A stretch of 64,000 bases of DNA from Phocaeicola_A sp036804505 (GTDB lineage: Bacteria > Bacteroidota > Bacteroidia > Bacteroidales > Bacteroidaceae): positions 1 through 64,000 of the forward strand of contig DAIRSI010000007.1 of assembly GCA_036804505.1 (NCBI GenBank), in the 5' to 3' direction. Shown here one piece after another: positions 1 through 10,029 of the stretch. Positions within the stretch are counted from its first letter, which is position 1. Each line of letters starts with the position of its first letter. A program made the position numbers and the translations under genes. The notes beneath the pieces are model-generated. The model made no database searches, was not told where the DNA came from, and was given only the letters and a program-made list of their open reading frames with translations.

Positions 1-83
1 GATTAATGAGTATTGACTTATATGAAAAGAGGGCGCGTCGTTTTGACACACCCCCCAAAAAACTAATCTCAAAAAAAGCTTAT

Positions 84-749
84 TTACAATTTCTCAACAC
101 TACTGTAATTATACTCAGTTATACTTTTAGATTTAACACCAATTCTTACAAAACAAGAAATGCTGGTCCAATCATTTAAATCAACTGTGAAACTTATTTT
201 TGAAAGATCGGTAATACTGCTAGCAGGAATCTTCACCTCTTTGTCCTTATTAACCCTGTCACAAATATTGACACGTGAAATTAGTAAGGACACATATTCC
301 ATTTGTTTAGTTTTACTTACTTGTGAAATATTAGCATTAACCACGATTTTAGTTCCTGTCTTTTGATACGTAACAGAATTAATGAAGAAATATGGAGTTA
401 CTTCCATCGTCACTTCAGTATCTCCTTTTACAGTAACTTTCTTAGACTCACTGCTTGTTTCAAAAGCACCTTGACCATTCACCAGTTCCATTCTATAATC
501 ACCGTTAAAGGCCAACCCGGTAAAACTGCCATCTTGAACTGCTTTCATTTTAAAACTATTGTGTAGTTGATAGGAATCCTGATATAGAGCGATAAGTCCC
601 AATCCATTCTTTGTAGGAACAGATTTCCCGTTATAGGTAATCGTTCCAGATATTTTTACATTTGGCTCATCTTGATTGTCTAGTTCATACAAATTGCATG
701 AAGACATTGCTATACATAAAATGAATATGTAAAATGTTATTTTTTTCAT
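84..749 (-). CDS. DUF3823-type PUL lipoprotein
   Basis: Probable surface or periplasmic lipoprotein of 221 residues. The first 18 residues form a hydrophobic signal ending in a lipobox-like CIAMSSC, so Cys18 is the likely lipidated residue. The rest looks like two beta-rich domains. The first (about residues 30-115) begins ISGTITYNGK and resembles carboxypeptidase-regulatory or Ig-like folds, which fits DUF3823 proteins found after SusD. The gene begins 33 bp after the SusD stop, so it is probably the third gene of the susC-susD operon and a glycan-binding accessory (SusE/F-like position). The family call is from memory of sequence style and context. Binding specificity cannot be read from the sequence. 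Confidence 0.8.
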   Translation of the reverse strand: MKKITFYIFILCIAMSSCNLYELDNQDEPNVKISGTITYNGKSVPTKNGLGLIALYQDSYQLHNSFKMKAVQDGSFTGLAFNGDYRMELVNGQGAFETSSESKKVTVKGDTEVTMEVTPYFFINSVTYQKTGTKIVVNANISQVSKTKQMEYVSLLISRVNICDRVNKDKEVKIPASSITDLSKISFTVDLNDWTSISCFVRIGVKSKSITEYNYSSVEKL

Positions 750-782
750 TATATCTAATATATTTAGTTCAACAAAATAGGT

Positions 783-2561
783 TTATTGTCCTGGATTTTT
801 GACAAGTTTCGGATTCTTTGCTATAGCATCATCGGGAATAAATGTATAATAATTGTTCCTTTCAAATATCTTTAGTCGGTTCAATCTCTTCGGAATGATT
901 TTTTCATAGATATATTTCCCATTCATTGCAGTCCCAGGGTTGACTACTAAATAAGGATACAATCCATGATACTGAACATTATTAATAACACTCTCGGCTA
1001 ATCTCCAGCGCTTCAAGTCAAAATAACGATGACCCTCAAATGCTAATTCAATCTTTCTTTCATGAATGATATCTTTAAATGAAAGAGTCTTCAAACTATT
1101 CGGCCCGAAACCAGCCTTTTCTCTTACGATATTTATAAAATCAATCGCATTAGGTTTAGCTAATTCGAAACCGGCTTCTGCCGCATTCAATAAAATTTCC
1201 GCATATCTGAAAATGGGCCAGTAATTAGCTGCTTTTGTTGAAAGTAATCCCGCTGATGTATTCGTCGAAATGAATTTCTTAATATAAAATCCGGTGTTTG
1301 TGATATTCTTATCTTCAGAAGGCCCATCAAAACCACGAATCAAACGGCCGTCACTATCCTTTTCTCCATTACTCATCCCGACTTTTAAATCATATTTCTG
1401 AGTAGAACTGTTCCAAATTTTTTGTCCTGCCTGCACGCTAGTCTTTACACCTTTAAATTCAGAACCCGGTAATAAAACTGTAGCAGCCAAACGCGTATCT
1501 TTTCCTTTGAAAATATCAGTATAATCAGAATAGTATACTGGATTACCATTTGCATCCTCACATTTCAAATGGCTATCAGTTCCATCCAAATTCTCATAAC
1601 TCTCCACAAATTCAAGAAAAGGAGTAATTTCTGCACCTTGGTTTGTTGTCTGAGCCAAACTTGGGGTCGTATTATAAATTGTAAAATTATGAGAATAGTC
1701 AGGAGCAATATAATCTCTTGCTAAAATCATATAGTCTGCATTCTTGCTGTCGAAGATATTAAAGTAATCTGAAGTGGTTCCAAAAAGACCACTATTGATT
1801 ATTTCCTGGCTTGCCTTCCATGAAGTTTCATAATATTCCTGTGCTTTTGAAGCTGACATCCCAACTTCACCTCCTGATAATGTAATGGGACTTTGCATCT
1901 GATTGTTATATTTTGCAAGACTTCCAGCATATAGCATGGCACGGCTTTTTAACGCCAAAGCACTCCATTTTGTAGCTCTTCTGAAATTCTTTTCGGCTGA
2001 AAGCATGGAAGTAATTTCATCTACCTCTTTCCCTATAAAATCATAGACTTGAGCTTCAGTAGCACGCGGAAGCTGATATTCTTCAACTTTCTGACTTCCA
2101 TCGTATGTATATGACTGAGTAACCAAGGGTACACCCCCATAACGTTTTACCATCTCAAAATAAGCAAAAGCCCTCAAAAATCGGGCTTCACCTTCCAACT
2201 GTTTTTTAGAGTCTAAAGAAGACACTTTTACCTTTTCAATGAACAAATTAAGATCCCTGATATAAGTATAGTCCCAATAAGCATATTGGGTACCTGATAT
2301 TTGCTGAGTATCGTTCATTCCGGCCCTGTCTCCGGACCACATAGCCTCATCTGTCAATTGCATGCTCACTTCATTGAAAGCATTGTCATTCATTCGGTCA
2401 TATAAATTAGCAAGAACACCTTCTGCTACAGTAGCATCATTCCAAACATCGTCATTCGCAACTACATCATAAGGTTTTGTATCAAGCCAATTGTCGCAAG
2501 CCGTCAAAGAACTTAAAGTCAAGAAGGCTACTACTCCATATTTAAAATATTGTTTTTTCAT
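783..2561 (-). CDS. SusD/RagB-family glycan-binding lipoprotein
   Basis: Outer-membrane SusD-like lipoprotein, 592 residues, partner of the SusC encoded just upstream. The signal peptide ends in LTAC, giving a lipidated Cys22. The segment after it (NWLDTKPYDVV) is typical of RagB/SusD N-termini. TPR-like helical signatures such as ARFLRAFAYFEMVKRYGGVPLV (split as ARFLRAFAYFEMV and KRYGGVPLV) around residues 126-147 and the C-terminal ERKIELAFEGHRYFDLKRW are diagnostic of the family. The gene starts 19 bp after the SusC stop, so translation is probably linked. It should form the lid of the SusCD transporter. The enzymes nearby suggest an arabinose-containing oligosaccharide, but that is inference. 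Confidence 0.95.
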   Translation of the reverse strand: MKKQYFKYGVVAFLTLSSLTACDNWLDTKPYDVVANDDVWNDATVAEGVLANLYDRMNDNAFNEVSMQLTDEAMWSGDRAGMNDTQQISGTQYAYWDYTYIRDLNLFIEKVKVSSLDSKKQLEGEARFLRAFAYFEMVKRYGGVPLVTQSYTYDGSQKVEEYQLPRATEAQVYDFIGKEVDEITSMLSAEKNFRRATKWSALALKSRAMLYAGSLAKYNNQMQSPITLSGGEVGMSASKAQEYYETSWKASQEIINSGLFGTTSDYFNIFDSKNADYMILARDYIAPDYSHNFTIYNTTPSLAQTTNQGAEITPFLEFVESYENLDGTDSHLKCEDANGNPVYYSDYTDIFKGKDTRLAATVLLPGSEFKGVKTSVQAGQKIWNSSTQKYDLKVGMSNGEKDSDGRLIRGFDGPSEDKNITNTGFYIKKFISTNTSAGLLSTKAANYWPIFRYAEILLNAAEAGFELAKPNAIDFINIVREKAGFGPNSLKTLSFKDIIHERKIELAFEGHRYFDLKRWRLAESVINNVQYHGLYPYLVVNPGTAMNGKYIYEKIIPKRLNRLKIFERNNYYTFIPDDAIAKNPKLVKNPGQ

Positions 2562-2580
2562 TTTTCTTTCATTTTAAATT

Positions 2581-5500
2581 TTACAATTCAATTTTAAAAC
2601 CAACACTGAGTAGCTTTGTAGGAGGATAAGTTACACCATTACCGTTGCCAGTTTCCGGGTCACAATAGTCCAGATTGTCAAATGTCAATAAATTTGTCCC
2701 ATTTACAAAGACTCTCATATTATTGACTCCCACTTTTTTCATTATACTCTTAGGAATTGTATATCCAACTTCCAGTTCCTTGAGGCGCAGATAATTCACA
2801 TTACTCATCCAATAATCTGAAGGTCTGTCATAGTTATTATTCTGACCATAATTCCATGTTCCAATGCTTGGATAACGACCGGGTATCCATTCACTGTTTA
2901 AATCGAATGGATCAGAACGATGCCATCTGTCGGCAACCAAGGCAACGCTACCGCCGTCACCCGGAGCAAATTTCATTAACTCCCATTCTCTGTAATGCTG
3001 GTACTTGGTTGCACCTTGCCACTGCATGCTAATGTCAAAACCTTTCCAACTCCCATTCATGGTAATACTAAAAGTCATCAAAGGTAGTCCATTAGGATAA
3101 CCGATAATTCTCTTGTCATTATTATCAATCACTCCATTTTTATCCAAGTCCTTATAGATAATATCACCCGGTCTTTGTGAGCGATTTCCTCTGCCATCAT
3201 TGTCAATCGGCCAATTATCAATTTGCTCCTGACTAGTAAACTGACCATCACTCAAGAATCCCCAATATCCTCCAGACCATCTATCTTGTGTATTATTATT
3301 ATAATAATCCAATGAATTTGAGAACTGAGGATTATACACCTTAGTTATCTTTTTTCTACTGAATCCTACATTACCTATAATTTCATAATTAAAATCTCTA
3401 TATTTATCCTTGTAAGACACAGAAGCATCCCAACCTATATTCCTATCGCCGTTCAAATTATATTGAGGCAATCCGAAACCTACTTCCGTAGGAAGAACAA
3501 TATCATTTTTCGATGCAGGTAAGCCGGTACGCGTCCGTTCAAAAAAATCAAATGATCCTGTTAGTTTGTTGTTCAGCATTCCCCAATCAAACCCAACGTT
3601 AAACAAAGAAGTTTTAATCCAAGACAATGTAGTAGAAGGGATTCCTCTTGGTGAAAAACCAACAGCCACCTTGCCATCTTCCATTACATATTTACCTTGA
3701 TAAGCATTGTATCCATCATAAAATAAATATTCCGTTACATTATCATCTCCCATTTTTCCATAACTTGTTCTAATTTTAAAATTATCAACAAGAGATCCCC
3801 AAGGAAGATTTTTCCAGTAATCCTCACTACTCATTCTATAAGCTGCAGATACAGAAGGGAAGAATCCCCATCTATGCCCTTTTGCAAATTTATAAGAACC
3901 ATCATATCTTCCTGACACTTCGAGTATATACCTATCATTATACACATAGTTTACACTTCCCAAAAATCCTGCACGGGCTTGCTCTGAATAGCTATCACTG
4001 AGTCCGGTAAATTCACTTGTCTGCATCAAAGTCAATGCATCTGTTGTCGGTTTTCCCTTTGCTGTAAAAGAAGGACTTTTCCTTTTATTTGCCTCTGCTG
4101 CAGCAAAAGCATTGATAGCATGCTTGCCAAACTCTCTGTTATACGTCAGCTGGCATCGATAAACCAATTCTTCTACGCTGGCGAAAGTCCTTTTCTTAAG
4201 CTGATCCTTACTGCCCCCTGTCCATTTATATTCATTTGTCTCAGGCAGATAGGTATAGAGTTTATATGCTTTCTGCTGCCTATCGAAAGTTTCATCAGAA
4301 TAATAGTAGGAAGCAAGACCTGTAGCAGACAATCCTTTGAAAATACTGTTTTCAGGAAATGCATATGTCAATTTAAGATTGCCCTGAAATACTCTATATG
4401 TATCAGTTCTTTTGCCTGGGTTTGCATTTTCCCCTGTATAGACAGAAGTATTTACATAACCTCTGGCACCATTATCCGCAGGGTATAAAGGATTATCATT
4501 CGCATAAGGACGTTCAGTAGGTCTATTTCTGAAAAGGGCTTCTGAAAAAATATATGCATCATCCCAATCCAAAGTAGTGGCTACGCTGTTATACTGCTCA
4601 ACACGTCCATTCAGATTCATTGCAATCTTCAATCCTTTCGCTATTTCCGATTCAACATTTGACTGGATATTCTGTCTTTTGAAGTCGTTAGACCTAAACA
4701 TTCCGTCTTGATAAGTGGAATTGAAACTAAGATAGTATTTGGTCTTTTCAGATCCTCCTGTTGCACTAATATTAAAATGATTCTGAGGAGCATTCCTTTT
4801 AATAATATAGTCCATCCAATCGAAAGACTGATAACCTTTCTCTTTTCCTGCTTGCCATTTATTATATTCCTCTCTAGTATAAGATGTACTCCCATACATA
4901 TTCATATCTTCTTCAACCCTCATATCTACCCATTGCGCTGCATTTGCCATTTTAGGGAAATATGTGAAATTCTGCCACCCTTGACGAAAAGAAATATCCA
5001 ATTTGGTTGCAGTACCATATTTACCGGATTTAGTCGTGACAATGACAACACCATTGGATGCTTGAATACCATAAATAGCTGCAGACGCATCTTTTAATAC
5101 TGTAATAGACTCGATATCCGTTGGGTCTATATTATCAAATTGACCTTGGTCTTTTTGAATGCCATCAATGACAAACAAAGGAGTTCCTAAATTACGAATC
5201 TGTATATCTGCACCTGACCCTGGTTTTCCAACCTTTTGGCGTGTTGATATACCAGCAATTTTTCCTGTTAATGCACTAGCTGTCTTTACAGCTTGAGTTT
5301 TCATCAATTCATCATTTTGGATGTCCCCTATCGAACCACTTAAGTGTTTTGCTTTTAAAGTAGTATAGCCCACTACCACTACTTCATTAAGAGTCTCTGC
5401 ATCTTCTTCCATAACAACAGCAGACGGCCTAGACAAAACATCTACGATTTTATCCTTATATCCCACATACGTAAATCTTAGTTTAGAGTTTTTTGGAACT

Positions 5501-5772
5501 GAAGTTAAAGAATAATTACCATCTACATCCGATATAGTTCCCAAACTCTCATTTCCTACCACTCGGATAGTTACCCCCACCATTGGTTCACCTTTTGCAT
5601 CTTTCACGACACCTTTCACATTTATAGTACCTGAGACTTGTTGTGCGTAATCGTCAAGAATTTTAGTTACGTCTGCTTGAATTGGTATTGACAATAGCAA
5701 TCCTAGAGAAAGTAATGGCACTGTCATTTTCCATTTTGCAGCACTAGTACTATGAAAAATTTTGTTAAACAT
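2581..5772 (-). CDS. SusC/RagA-family TonB-dependent outer-membrane transporter
   Basis: TonB-dependent importer of 1063 residues that pairs with SusD. After a signal peptide comes a carboxypeptidase-regulatory-like domain (about residues 48-125, GVVKDAKGEPMVGVTIRV), a TonB-box-like ETLNEVVVVGYTT near residue 130, a plug domain (DVxS-like IESITVLKDASAAIYG near residue 225, ending NGVVIVTTKSG), and a 22-strand barrel ending in a SusC-type terminal strand (LSVGFKIEL). It has no N-terminal STN domain, unlike the second SusC in the window. This fits control by the divergent HTCS rather than by an ECF/anti-sigma relay. First gene of the susC-susD-DUF3823 operon. Confidence 0.96.
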   Translation of the reverse strand: MFNKIFHSTSAAKWKMTVPLLSLGLLLSIPIQADVTKILDDYAQQVSGTINVKGVVKDAKGEPMVGVTIRVVGNESLGTISDVDGNYSLTSVPKNSKLRFTYVGYKDKIVDVLSRPSAVVMEEDAETLNEVVVVGYTTLKAKHLSGSIGDIQNDELMKTQAVKTASALTGKIAGISTRQKVGKPGSGADIQIRNLGTPLFVIDGIQKDQGQFDNIDPTDIESITVLKDASAAIYGIQASNGVVIVTTKSGKYGTATKLDISFRQGWQNFTYFPKMANAAQWVDMRVEEDMNMYGSTSYTREEYNKWQAGKEKGYQSFDWMDYIIKRNAPQNHFNISATGGSEKTKYYLSFNSTYQDGMFRSNDFKRQNIQSNVESEIAKGLKIAMNLNGRVEQYNSVATTLDWDDAYIFSEALFRNRPTERPYANDNPLYPADNGARGYVNTSVYTGENANPGKRTDTYRVFQGNLKLTYAFPENSIFKGLSATGLASYYYSDETFDRQQKAYKLYTYLPETNEYKWTGGSKDQLKKRTFASVEELVYRCQLTYNREFGKHAINAFAAAEANKRKSPSFTAKGKPTTDALTLMQTSEFTGLSDSYSEQARAGFLGSVNYVYNDRYILEVSGRYDGSYKFAKGHRWGFFPSVSAAYRMSSEDYWKNLPWGSLVDNFKIRTSYGKMGDDNVTEYLFYDGYNAYQGKYVMEDGKVAVGFSPRGIPSTTLSWIKTSLFNVGFDWGMLNNKLTGSFDFFERTRTGLPASKNDIVLPTEVGFGLPQYNLNGDRNIGWDASVSYKDKYRDFNYEIIGNVGFSRKKITKVYNPQFSNSLDYYNNNTQDRWSGGYWGFLSDGQFTSQEQIDNWPIDNDGRGNRSQRPGDIIYKDLDKNGVIDNNDKRIIGYPNGLPLMTFSITMNGSWKGFDISMQWQGATKYQHYREWELMKFAPGDGGSVALVADRWHRSDPFDLNSEWIPGRYPSIGTWNYGQNNNYDRPSDYWMSNVNYLRLKELEVGYTIPKSIMKKVGVNNMRVFVNGTNLLTFDNLDYCDPETGNGNGVTYPPTKLLSVGFKIEL

Positions 5773-5815
5773 AATAAAAGAATTTTTTATGGTTAATAAT
5801 CTCTACATAATATTA

Positions 5816-5832
5816 TAGTAAGATAATCTCAC
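5816..5832 (-). promoter_or_regulatory. Shared susC leader hairpin, copy 1
   Basis: On the coding strand this reads GTGAGATTATCTTACTA (17 nt with the flanking A), 44 nt before the susC ATG at 5772. As RNA it can fold as GUGAGAU paired to AUCUUAC with one G-U pair. Nearly the same string occurs before the second susC (39459-39477). The match is seen directly. A regulatory role is inference. Confidence 0.5.
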
Positions 5833-5853
5833 TACAATATCATTTATCGGTTG

Positions 5854-5861
5854 CAAAAATC
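5854..5861 (-). promoter_or_regulatory. Candidate -7 box for the susC operon
   Basis: On the minus strand this reads GATTTTTG followed by C, one mismatch from the Bacteroidales -7 consensus TAnnTTTG. A start about 6 bases downstream would give a leader of about 75 nt that includes the hairpin at 5816-5832. Weak match. The HTCS activator probably compensates. Confidence 0.35.
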
Positions 5862-5921
5862 TTATAAAAGAAAAAATTATGATATAACGAACTAATAAAT
5901 AACTAAAAAATATTGATACTT

Positions 5922-5929
5922 TAAATTTG
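5922..5929 (+). promoter_or_regulatory. Candidate distal -7 box for the HTCS gene
   Basis: TAAATTTG followed by C matches the Bacteroidales -7 consensus exactly. Transcription would start near 5935, about 137 nt before the preferred HTCS start at 6073. Confidence 0.4.
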
Positions 5930-6047
5930 CTCATTACTACTTGAATTTCAATTGATTATTTAATATTATGAAATAAAACTACTAATAATTGATTGAATTT
6001 TGTTATATTCTTATGAAACCTATTTCTAAAAAGAAACAAAAATTTTA

Positions 6048-6055
6048 TATTTTTG
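6048..6055 (+). promoter_or_regulatory. Candidate proximal -7 box for the HTCS gene
   Basis: TATTTTTG followed by C is an exact -7 match. TTTC at 6023-6026 is a one-mismatch TTTG -33 element at 21-bp spacing. The start would fall near 6061, so transcripts from here can only use the ATG at 6073 or 6085. Confidence 0.5.
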
Positions 6056-6072
6056 CCTCAAAGAAATACTAT

Positions 6073-9000
6073 ATGAAAACGAATATGAAACACTCTCTTT
6101 TAATATTGTTATTTACAATATCTTGTTATTGTGAAGGCATTGGCCAAAATTCATTTCTTTTTAAACAATGTATTTCCAATAATTTTCCTCAACTAACGAT
6201 CAATGATATTGATCAGGATAAAAATGGTTTTATCTGGATTTACTCTGAATTCAATGGAATCTTCAGATACGACGGTAATAATTTCCTCTCATTGAAACAG
6301 ATACTAAACGTTTCTAGCAAAACACCTCTGGAAGGAAAAATGTACATCGATCATAACAATAGAATGTGGATATATGGCAATAAAGTATTTTATATTTATG
6401 ATTGCACAAATAACAAATTATGTAACATTCCTAATACTTTAAAGAATAATGGAATTACTACAATTTCAAGCATCATTGAAGACAAGAAAAAATTCTTATG
6501 GATTTTATCAAACAAAAAATTATACAGATATGACCCTTGCCTTGGCAAATTAAATATTATTGATTCCTCTAATAATTCTCCTATTGATGCATATAAAAAT
6601 TATATATGGGCTACAAATAATTCTGAAATAATTATGTATGATATCAATAATTTCAAGAAAAGGACTTTTACTCCATCAATCAATAATCGAAAAATTATTT
6701 CAATTAGCCGAATCAAGCAAGTTTCTCCAAATAAGATTTTGATAGGAACAGGTTCAAAATACGGATTGTTTCTATACAATATTAATAATAACACATGCAA
6801 AATTCTTATAAAAGACGACTACATAAAAGATATTGAACAAAGAGAACCAAATGAATATTGGATTGCGAGTGAAACGGGACTCCACATATATAATTTCAAG
6901 CAACAAACACTCATCCAAATATTAAAAGACAGATACAATCCTTTTGGCCTTCAAGATAATGCAACTTACTGCTTAAAAGCAGATAAAGAAAAGGGCTTAT
7001 GGATAGGGAGTTATTTCCAAGGGCTAAGTTATCTTCCAAAAAGAATACTTGACTATTCTTATATTAATCCTCAGTTACTGAATCAGGCAAACAAAGGCTG
7101 TGCTGTACGTTCCATAATAAAAGCTCCAGACAAAACCCTGTGGGTAGGAACTGAAGACGGAGGATTAAACCATATTAATCTCCAAACAAACAAATGCATT
7201 AATTTTTCAGCTGAAAATAATAAAAACAAATTAGCGGCCAGTAATATACACGGGCTAATCTATTATAACGAAAGAATTTGGATTGGAAGTCTTGATGGAG
7301 GCATAGATGTATTGAATCCACAAACAGGAAAAGTGGAATCGCATTATACCTGCAAAGACAAAACAGGACTACCTGATTTTGATTTTACTTTATACTTTGA
7401 AAAAGAACACTCCGGGAAACTACTCCTTGGAACCTCGACCGGAGTTATTCTATATAATCCTACAGACAAGACTTTCAAATTACTAACAAAAGGATATGTA
7501 TTTTCCATTACAGAAGATAGCAAGCACCGCATTTGGTGCGCATATCATAATGGAATAAAACTTGCCAGAACACGATTTCAATTTAAAGATGTTAAAGGAC
7601 TTGTTTCTGAAACTGGAGACAAAATATCAGTTTTTTATGTCAAGGAAGATAGCAAAGGTTCAATATGGGCAGCCACAGAAAAAGGGCTTTTCCGCTATAA
7701 CGAAAAAGCTTCTAATTTCACTAAATTCAAAATATCAGATAATGCTTTTACTAATAACATCAGAAGAATAGAAGAAGATCAATTCCATAATCTTTGGTTA
7801 TCAACAGAAAACGGATTGGTCAGATTTAACCCTTACACCCAAGATAAACTGTATTTTATGTTCAACAATGAACCTTGCAGCAATAAGTTCAATTATAGTT
7901 CTTCTTTAAAAGATGAAAACGGAATACTTTATTTTGGAAGTATAAACGGATTGATTTATTTTAAACCAAAAAAAGATTACAAGCCCGCATTTCAAATACC
8001 CATAGTCATTTCATCCTTTTCTTTCATTAGTCCAGAAAAGAAGCATGGTTTCTTCTCAGTCTATGGAAATCTAAGCAATAAGAAATACGATGGAAGCCTA
8101 TCTTATGAAAATAATTATGTACGTTTGACTTTCAGAGCCATGAGCTATAGCTTGCCTAATGATTTTAAATATGCGTATAGAATTGATGGATTAACAAATG
8201 GGTGGATTGAAATTGGAGGAAATAGTTTGGAGTTACAAAATCTTAGTCCTGGAAATTATAAGATACTCATCAAATCTACTGATGGAATAGGAAACTGGCT
8301 TAATAACGAAGTCACTTACACATTTACCATTTCACCACCTTTCTATCTTTCATCGCTTGCATATTGTCTTTATATTATTATGGCAGTCTTAATCGCATGG
8401 AGAATCTACCAGATAATCAAAATAAAAGAAAAAAGAAAAAGATCTGCTTTCGAAAAAGAAGTAAAGAATCAAACTGAAAAAGAATTGTATGATGCAAAAA
8501 TTCATTTTTTCACTACAATTGCTCATGAGATAAAAACGCCTCTTAGCTTGATTAACGCTCCTTTGGAAGAAATAGATAAAGATCCTTCCAGTGTAACCAT
8601 TGAAAAATACTTACCTTTAATAAAAAGGAATAGTGATTGGCTAACCAATCTTTGTTCACAACTTCTTGACTTTAGGAATTTAGAAGGAAAACATTTACAT
8701 CTGAATTACATTCCGACTGATATATATTCTTTCCTTCAAGAAATAATTATAGATTTTATTCCTATTGCAGAAAAGAAGAATATATCTATAGAAATAATTT
8801 CGAAAAATCAAGAAAAGGATAAAATCATTAATATCGATCAAGACATCGTTAAAAAAATCATCTGCAATTTATTGAACAATGCTATTAAATATGCTAATAA
8901 AGAAATTGGAATTGATATTTATGAAGAAAATCATAAACTTGAATTCTCCATTTATAATGACGGAGAAGTTCTTCAGCCTCAAGATGAAAAACAAATATTT

Positions 9001-10011
9001 GAAATGTTTTACAGAAAAGATGTTTCCCACAAAGGAAACGGTATTGGTTTATCTTTCTCAAAAGAACTTGCAAAAATGCACAATGGAGACTTAACAATCA
9101 TTTTTGACAAACCCGAAATGACTCATTTCCTATTTACCATACCATTCAATGAGGCTGTAATTAACAACACATACAATAACAGTATCTTACCTGAAGAAGC
9201 CAAACAAACATTCCCTCAAAATGAAACCACAGCTTTATTAATCGTTGAAGACAATAAAGATTTATCCGTCTTTCTAAAGAATTATTTTTGTTCTTATTAC
9301 AAGGTCTACACTGCATCAAATAGTAACTTTGCACTAAAAAGACTCAAATCCAATGATATTAACATTATTTTGAGTGATGTACTTATGCCGGGAATCAGCG
9401 GTATTGAGCTTTGCAAAATAGTTAAAACCACAAAAGAGTACAGCCATATTCCATTCCTGATATTGACAGCCGACACTTCCCTTGCATCAAAACTTTCCGG
9501 ACTTGAAAATGGTGCAGACGATTATATTGAAAAGCCTTTTTCCATTAGTTATTTGCATGCTCGGATACAAAATATTTTAAGTAATAGAGAAAATCTCTAC
9601 AATGAATTTACGTCCAAACCACTCTATTCTTTCAAGAATGTTCCTATCAAGAACAAAACTGAAAAAGATTTTATAGAAAAACTGACAAATCTGATAGAAA
9701 ACAATCTATCACGTTCTGAACTTGATGCTGATTATGTAGCATCGGAAATGAGACTAAGTAAACCATCCCTATATAGAAAACTAAAAGGTAGCATACAAAT
9801 GGGATTATGCGATTACGTCTTATTATGCCGTTTAAAGAAAGCTGCAAAACTCCTGTCTGAAAACGAAATGAGAATAAATGAAATAGCTTATGAGGTAGGA
9901 TTTTCTTCACCCTCATATTTTAGCAACCGTTTCTTAAAACAATTTGGAATGACTCCATCTGAATTCATTGAAAAGGATATAAAAAAAGAAGAAGATAATA
10001 CAAAACTATAG
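6073..10011 (+). CDS. Hybrid two-component system (HTCS) PUL regulator
   Basis: One-protein glycan sensor and transcription activator, 1312 residues from this start. Order of parts: signal peptide (MKTNMKHSLLILLF); periplasmic Reg_prop beta-propeller repeats (about 35-660, e.g. GFIWIYSEFNGIFRYDG); a Y_Y_Y domain (about 680-745); one membrane helix (about 759-782); HisKA with phospho-acceptor H818 in AHEIKTPLS; HATPase (about 900-1025, NLLNNAIKYA, GNGIGLSFSK); receiver with phospho-acceptor D1102 in SDVLMPG; AraC-type helix-turn-helix (about 1210-1305). The open frame extends upstream to a TTG at 5989, but 6073 gives a proper signal peptide and lies just after a -7 box. Divergent from susC, which it probably activates together with the convergent enzyme genes. 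Confidence 0.95.
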   Translation: MKTNMKHSLLILLFTISCYCEGIGQNSFLFKQCISNNFPQLTINDIDQDKNGFIWIYSEFNGIFRYDGNNFLSLKQILNVSSKTPLEGKMYIDHNNRMWIYGNKVFYIYDCTNNKLCNIPNTLKNNGITTISSIIEDKKKFLWILSNKKLYRYDPCLGKLNIIDSSNNSPIDAYKNYIWATNNSEIIMYDINNFKKRTFTPSINNRKIISISRIKQVSPNKILIGTGSKYGLFLYNINNNTCKILIKDDYIKDIEQREPNEYWIASETGLHIYNFKQQTLIQILKDRYNPFGLQDNATYCLKADKEKGLWIGSYFQGLSYLPKRILDYSYINPQLLNQANKGCAVRSIIKAPDKTLWVGTEDGGLNHINLQTNKCINFSAENNKNKLAASNIHGLIYYNERIWIGSLDGGIDVLNPQTGKVESHYTCKDKTGLPDFDFTLYFEKEHSGKLLLGTSTGVILYNPTDKTFKLLTKGYVFSITEDSKHRIWCAYHNGIKLARTRFQFKDVKGLVSETGDKISVFYVKEDSKGSIWAATEKGLFRYNEKASNFTKFKISDNAFTNNIRRIEEDQFHNLWLSTENGLVRFNPYTQDKLYFMFNNEPCSNKFNYSSSLKDENGILYFGSINGLIYFKPKKDYKPAFQIPIVISSFSFISPEKKHGFFSVYGNLSNKKYDGSLSYENNYVRLTFRAMSYSLPNDFKYAYRIDGLTNGWIEIGGNSLELQNLSPGNYKILIKSTDGIGNWLNNEVTYTFTISPPFYLSSLAYCLYIIMAVLIAWRIYQIIKIKEKRKRSAFEKEVKNQTEKELYDAKIHFFTTIAHEIKTPLSLINAPLEEIDKDPSSVTIEKYLPLIKRNSDWLTNLCSQLLDFRNLEGKHLHLNYIPTDIYSFLQEIIIDFIPIAEKKNISIEIISKNQEKDKIINIDQDIVKKIICNLLNNAIKYANKEIGIDIYEENHKLEFSIYNDGEVLQPQDEKQIFEMFYRKDVSHKGNGIGLSFSKELAKMHNGDLTIIFDKPEMTHFLFTIPFNEAVINNTYNNSILPEEAKQTFPQNETTALLIVEDNKDLSVFLKNYFCSYYKVYTASNSNFALKRLKSNDINIILSDVLMPGISGIELCKIVKTTKEYSHIPFLILTADTSLASKLSGLENGADDYIEKPFSISYLHARIQNILSNRENLYNEFTSKPLYSFKNVPIKNKTEKDFIEKLTNLIENNLSRSELDADYVASEMRLSKPSLYRKLKGSIQMGLCDYVLLCRLKKAAKLLSENEMRINEIAYEVGFSSPSYFSNRFLKQFGMTPSEFIEKDIKKEEDNTKL

Positions 10012-10029
10012 TTAGTTTATAAAAATTTT

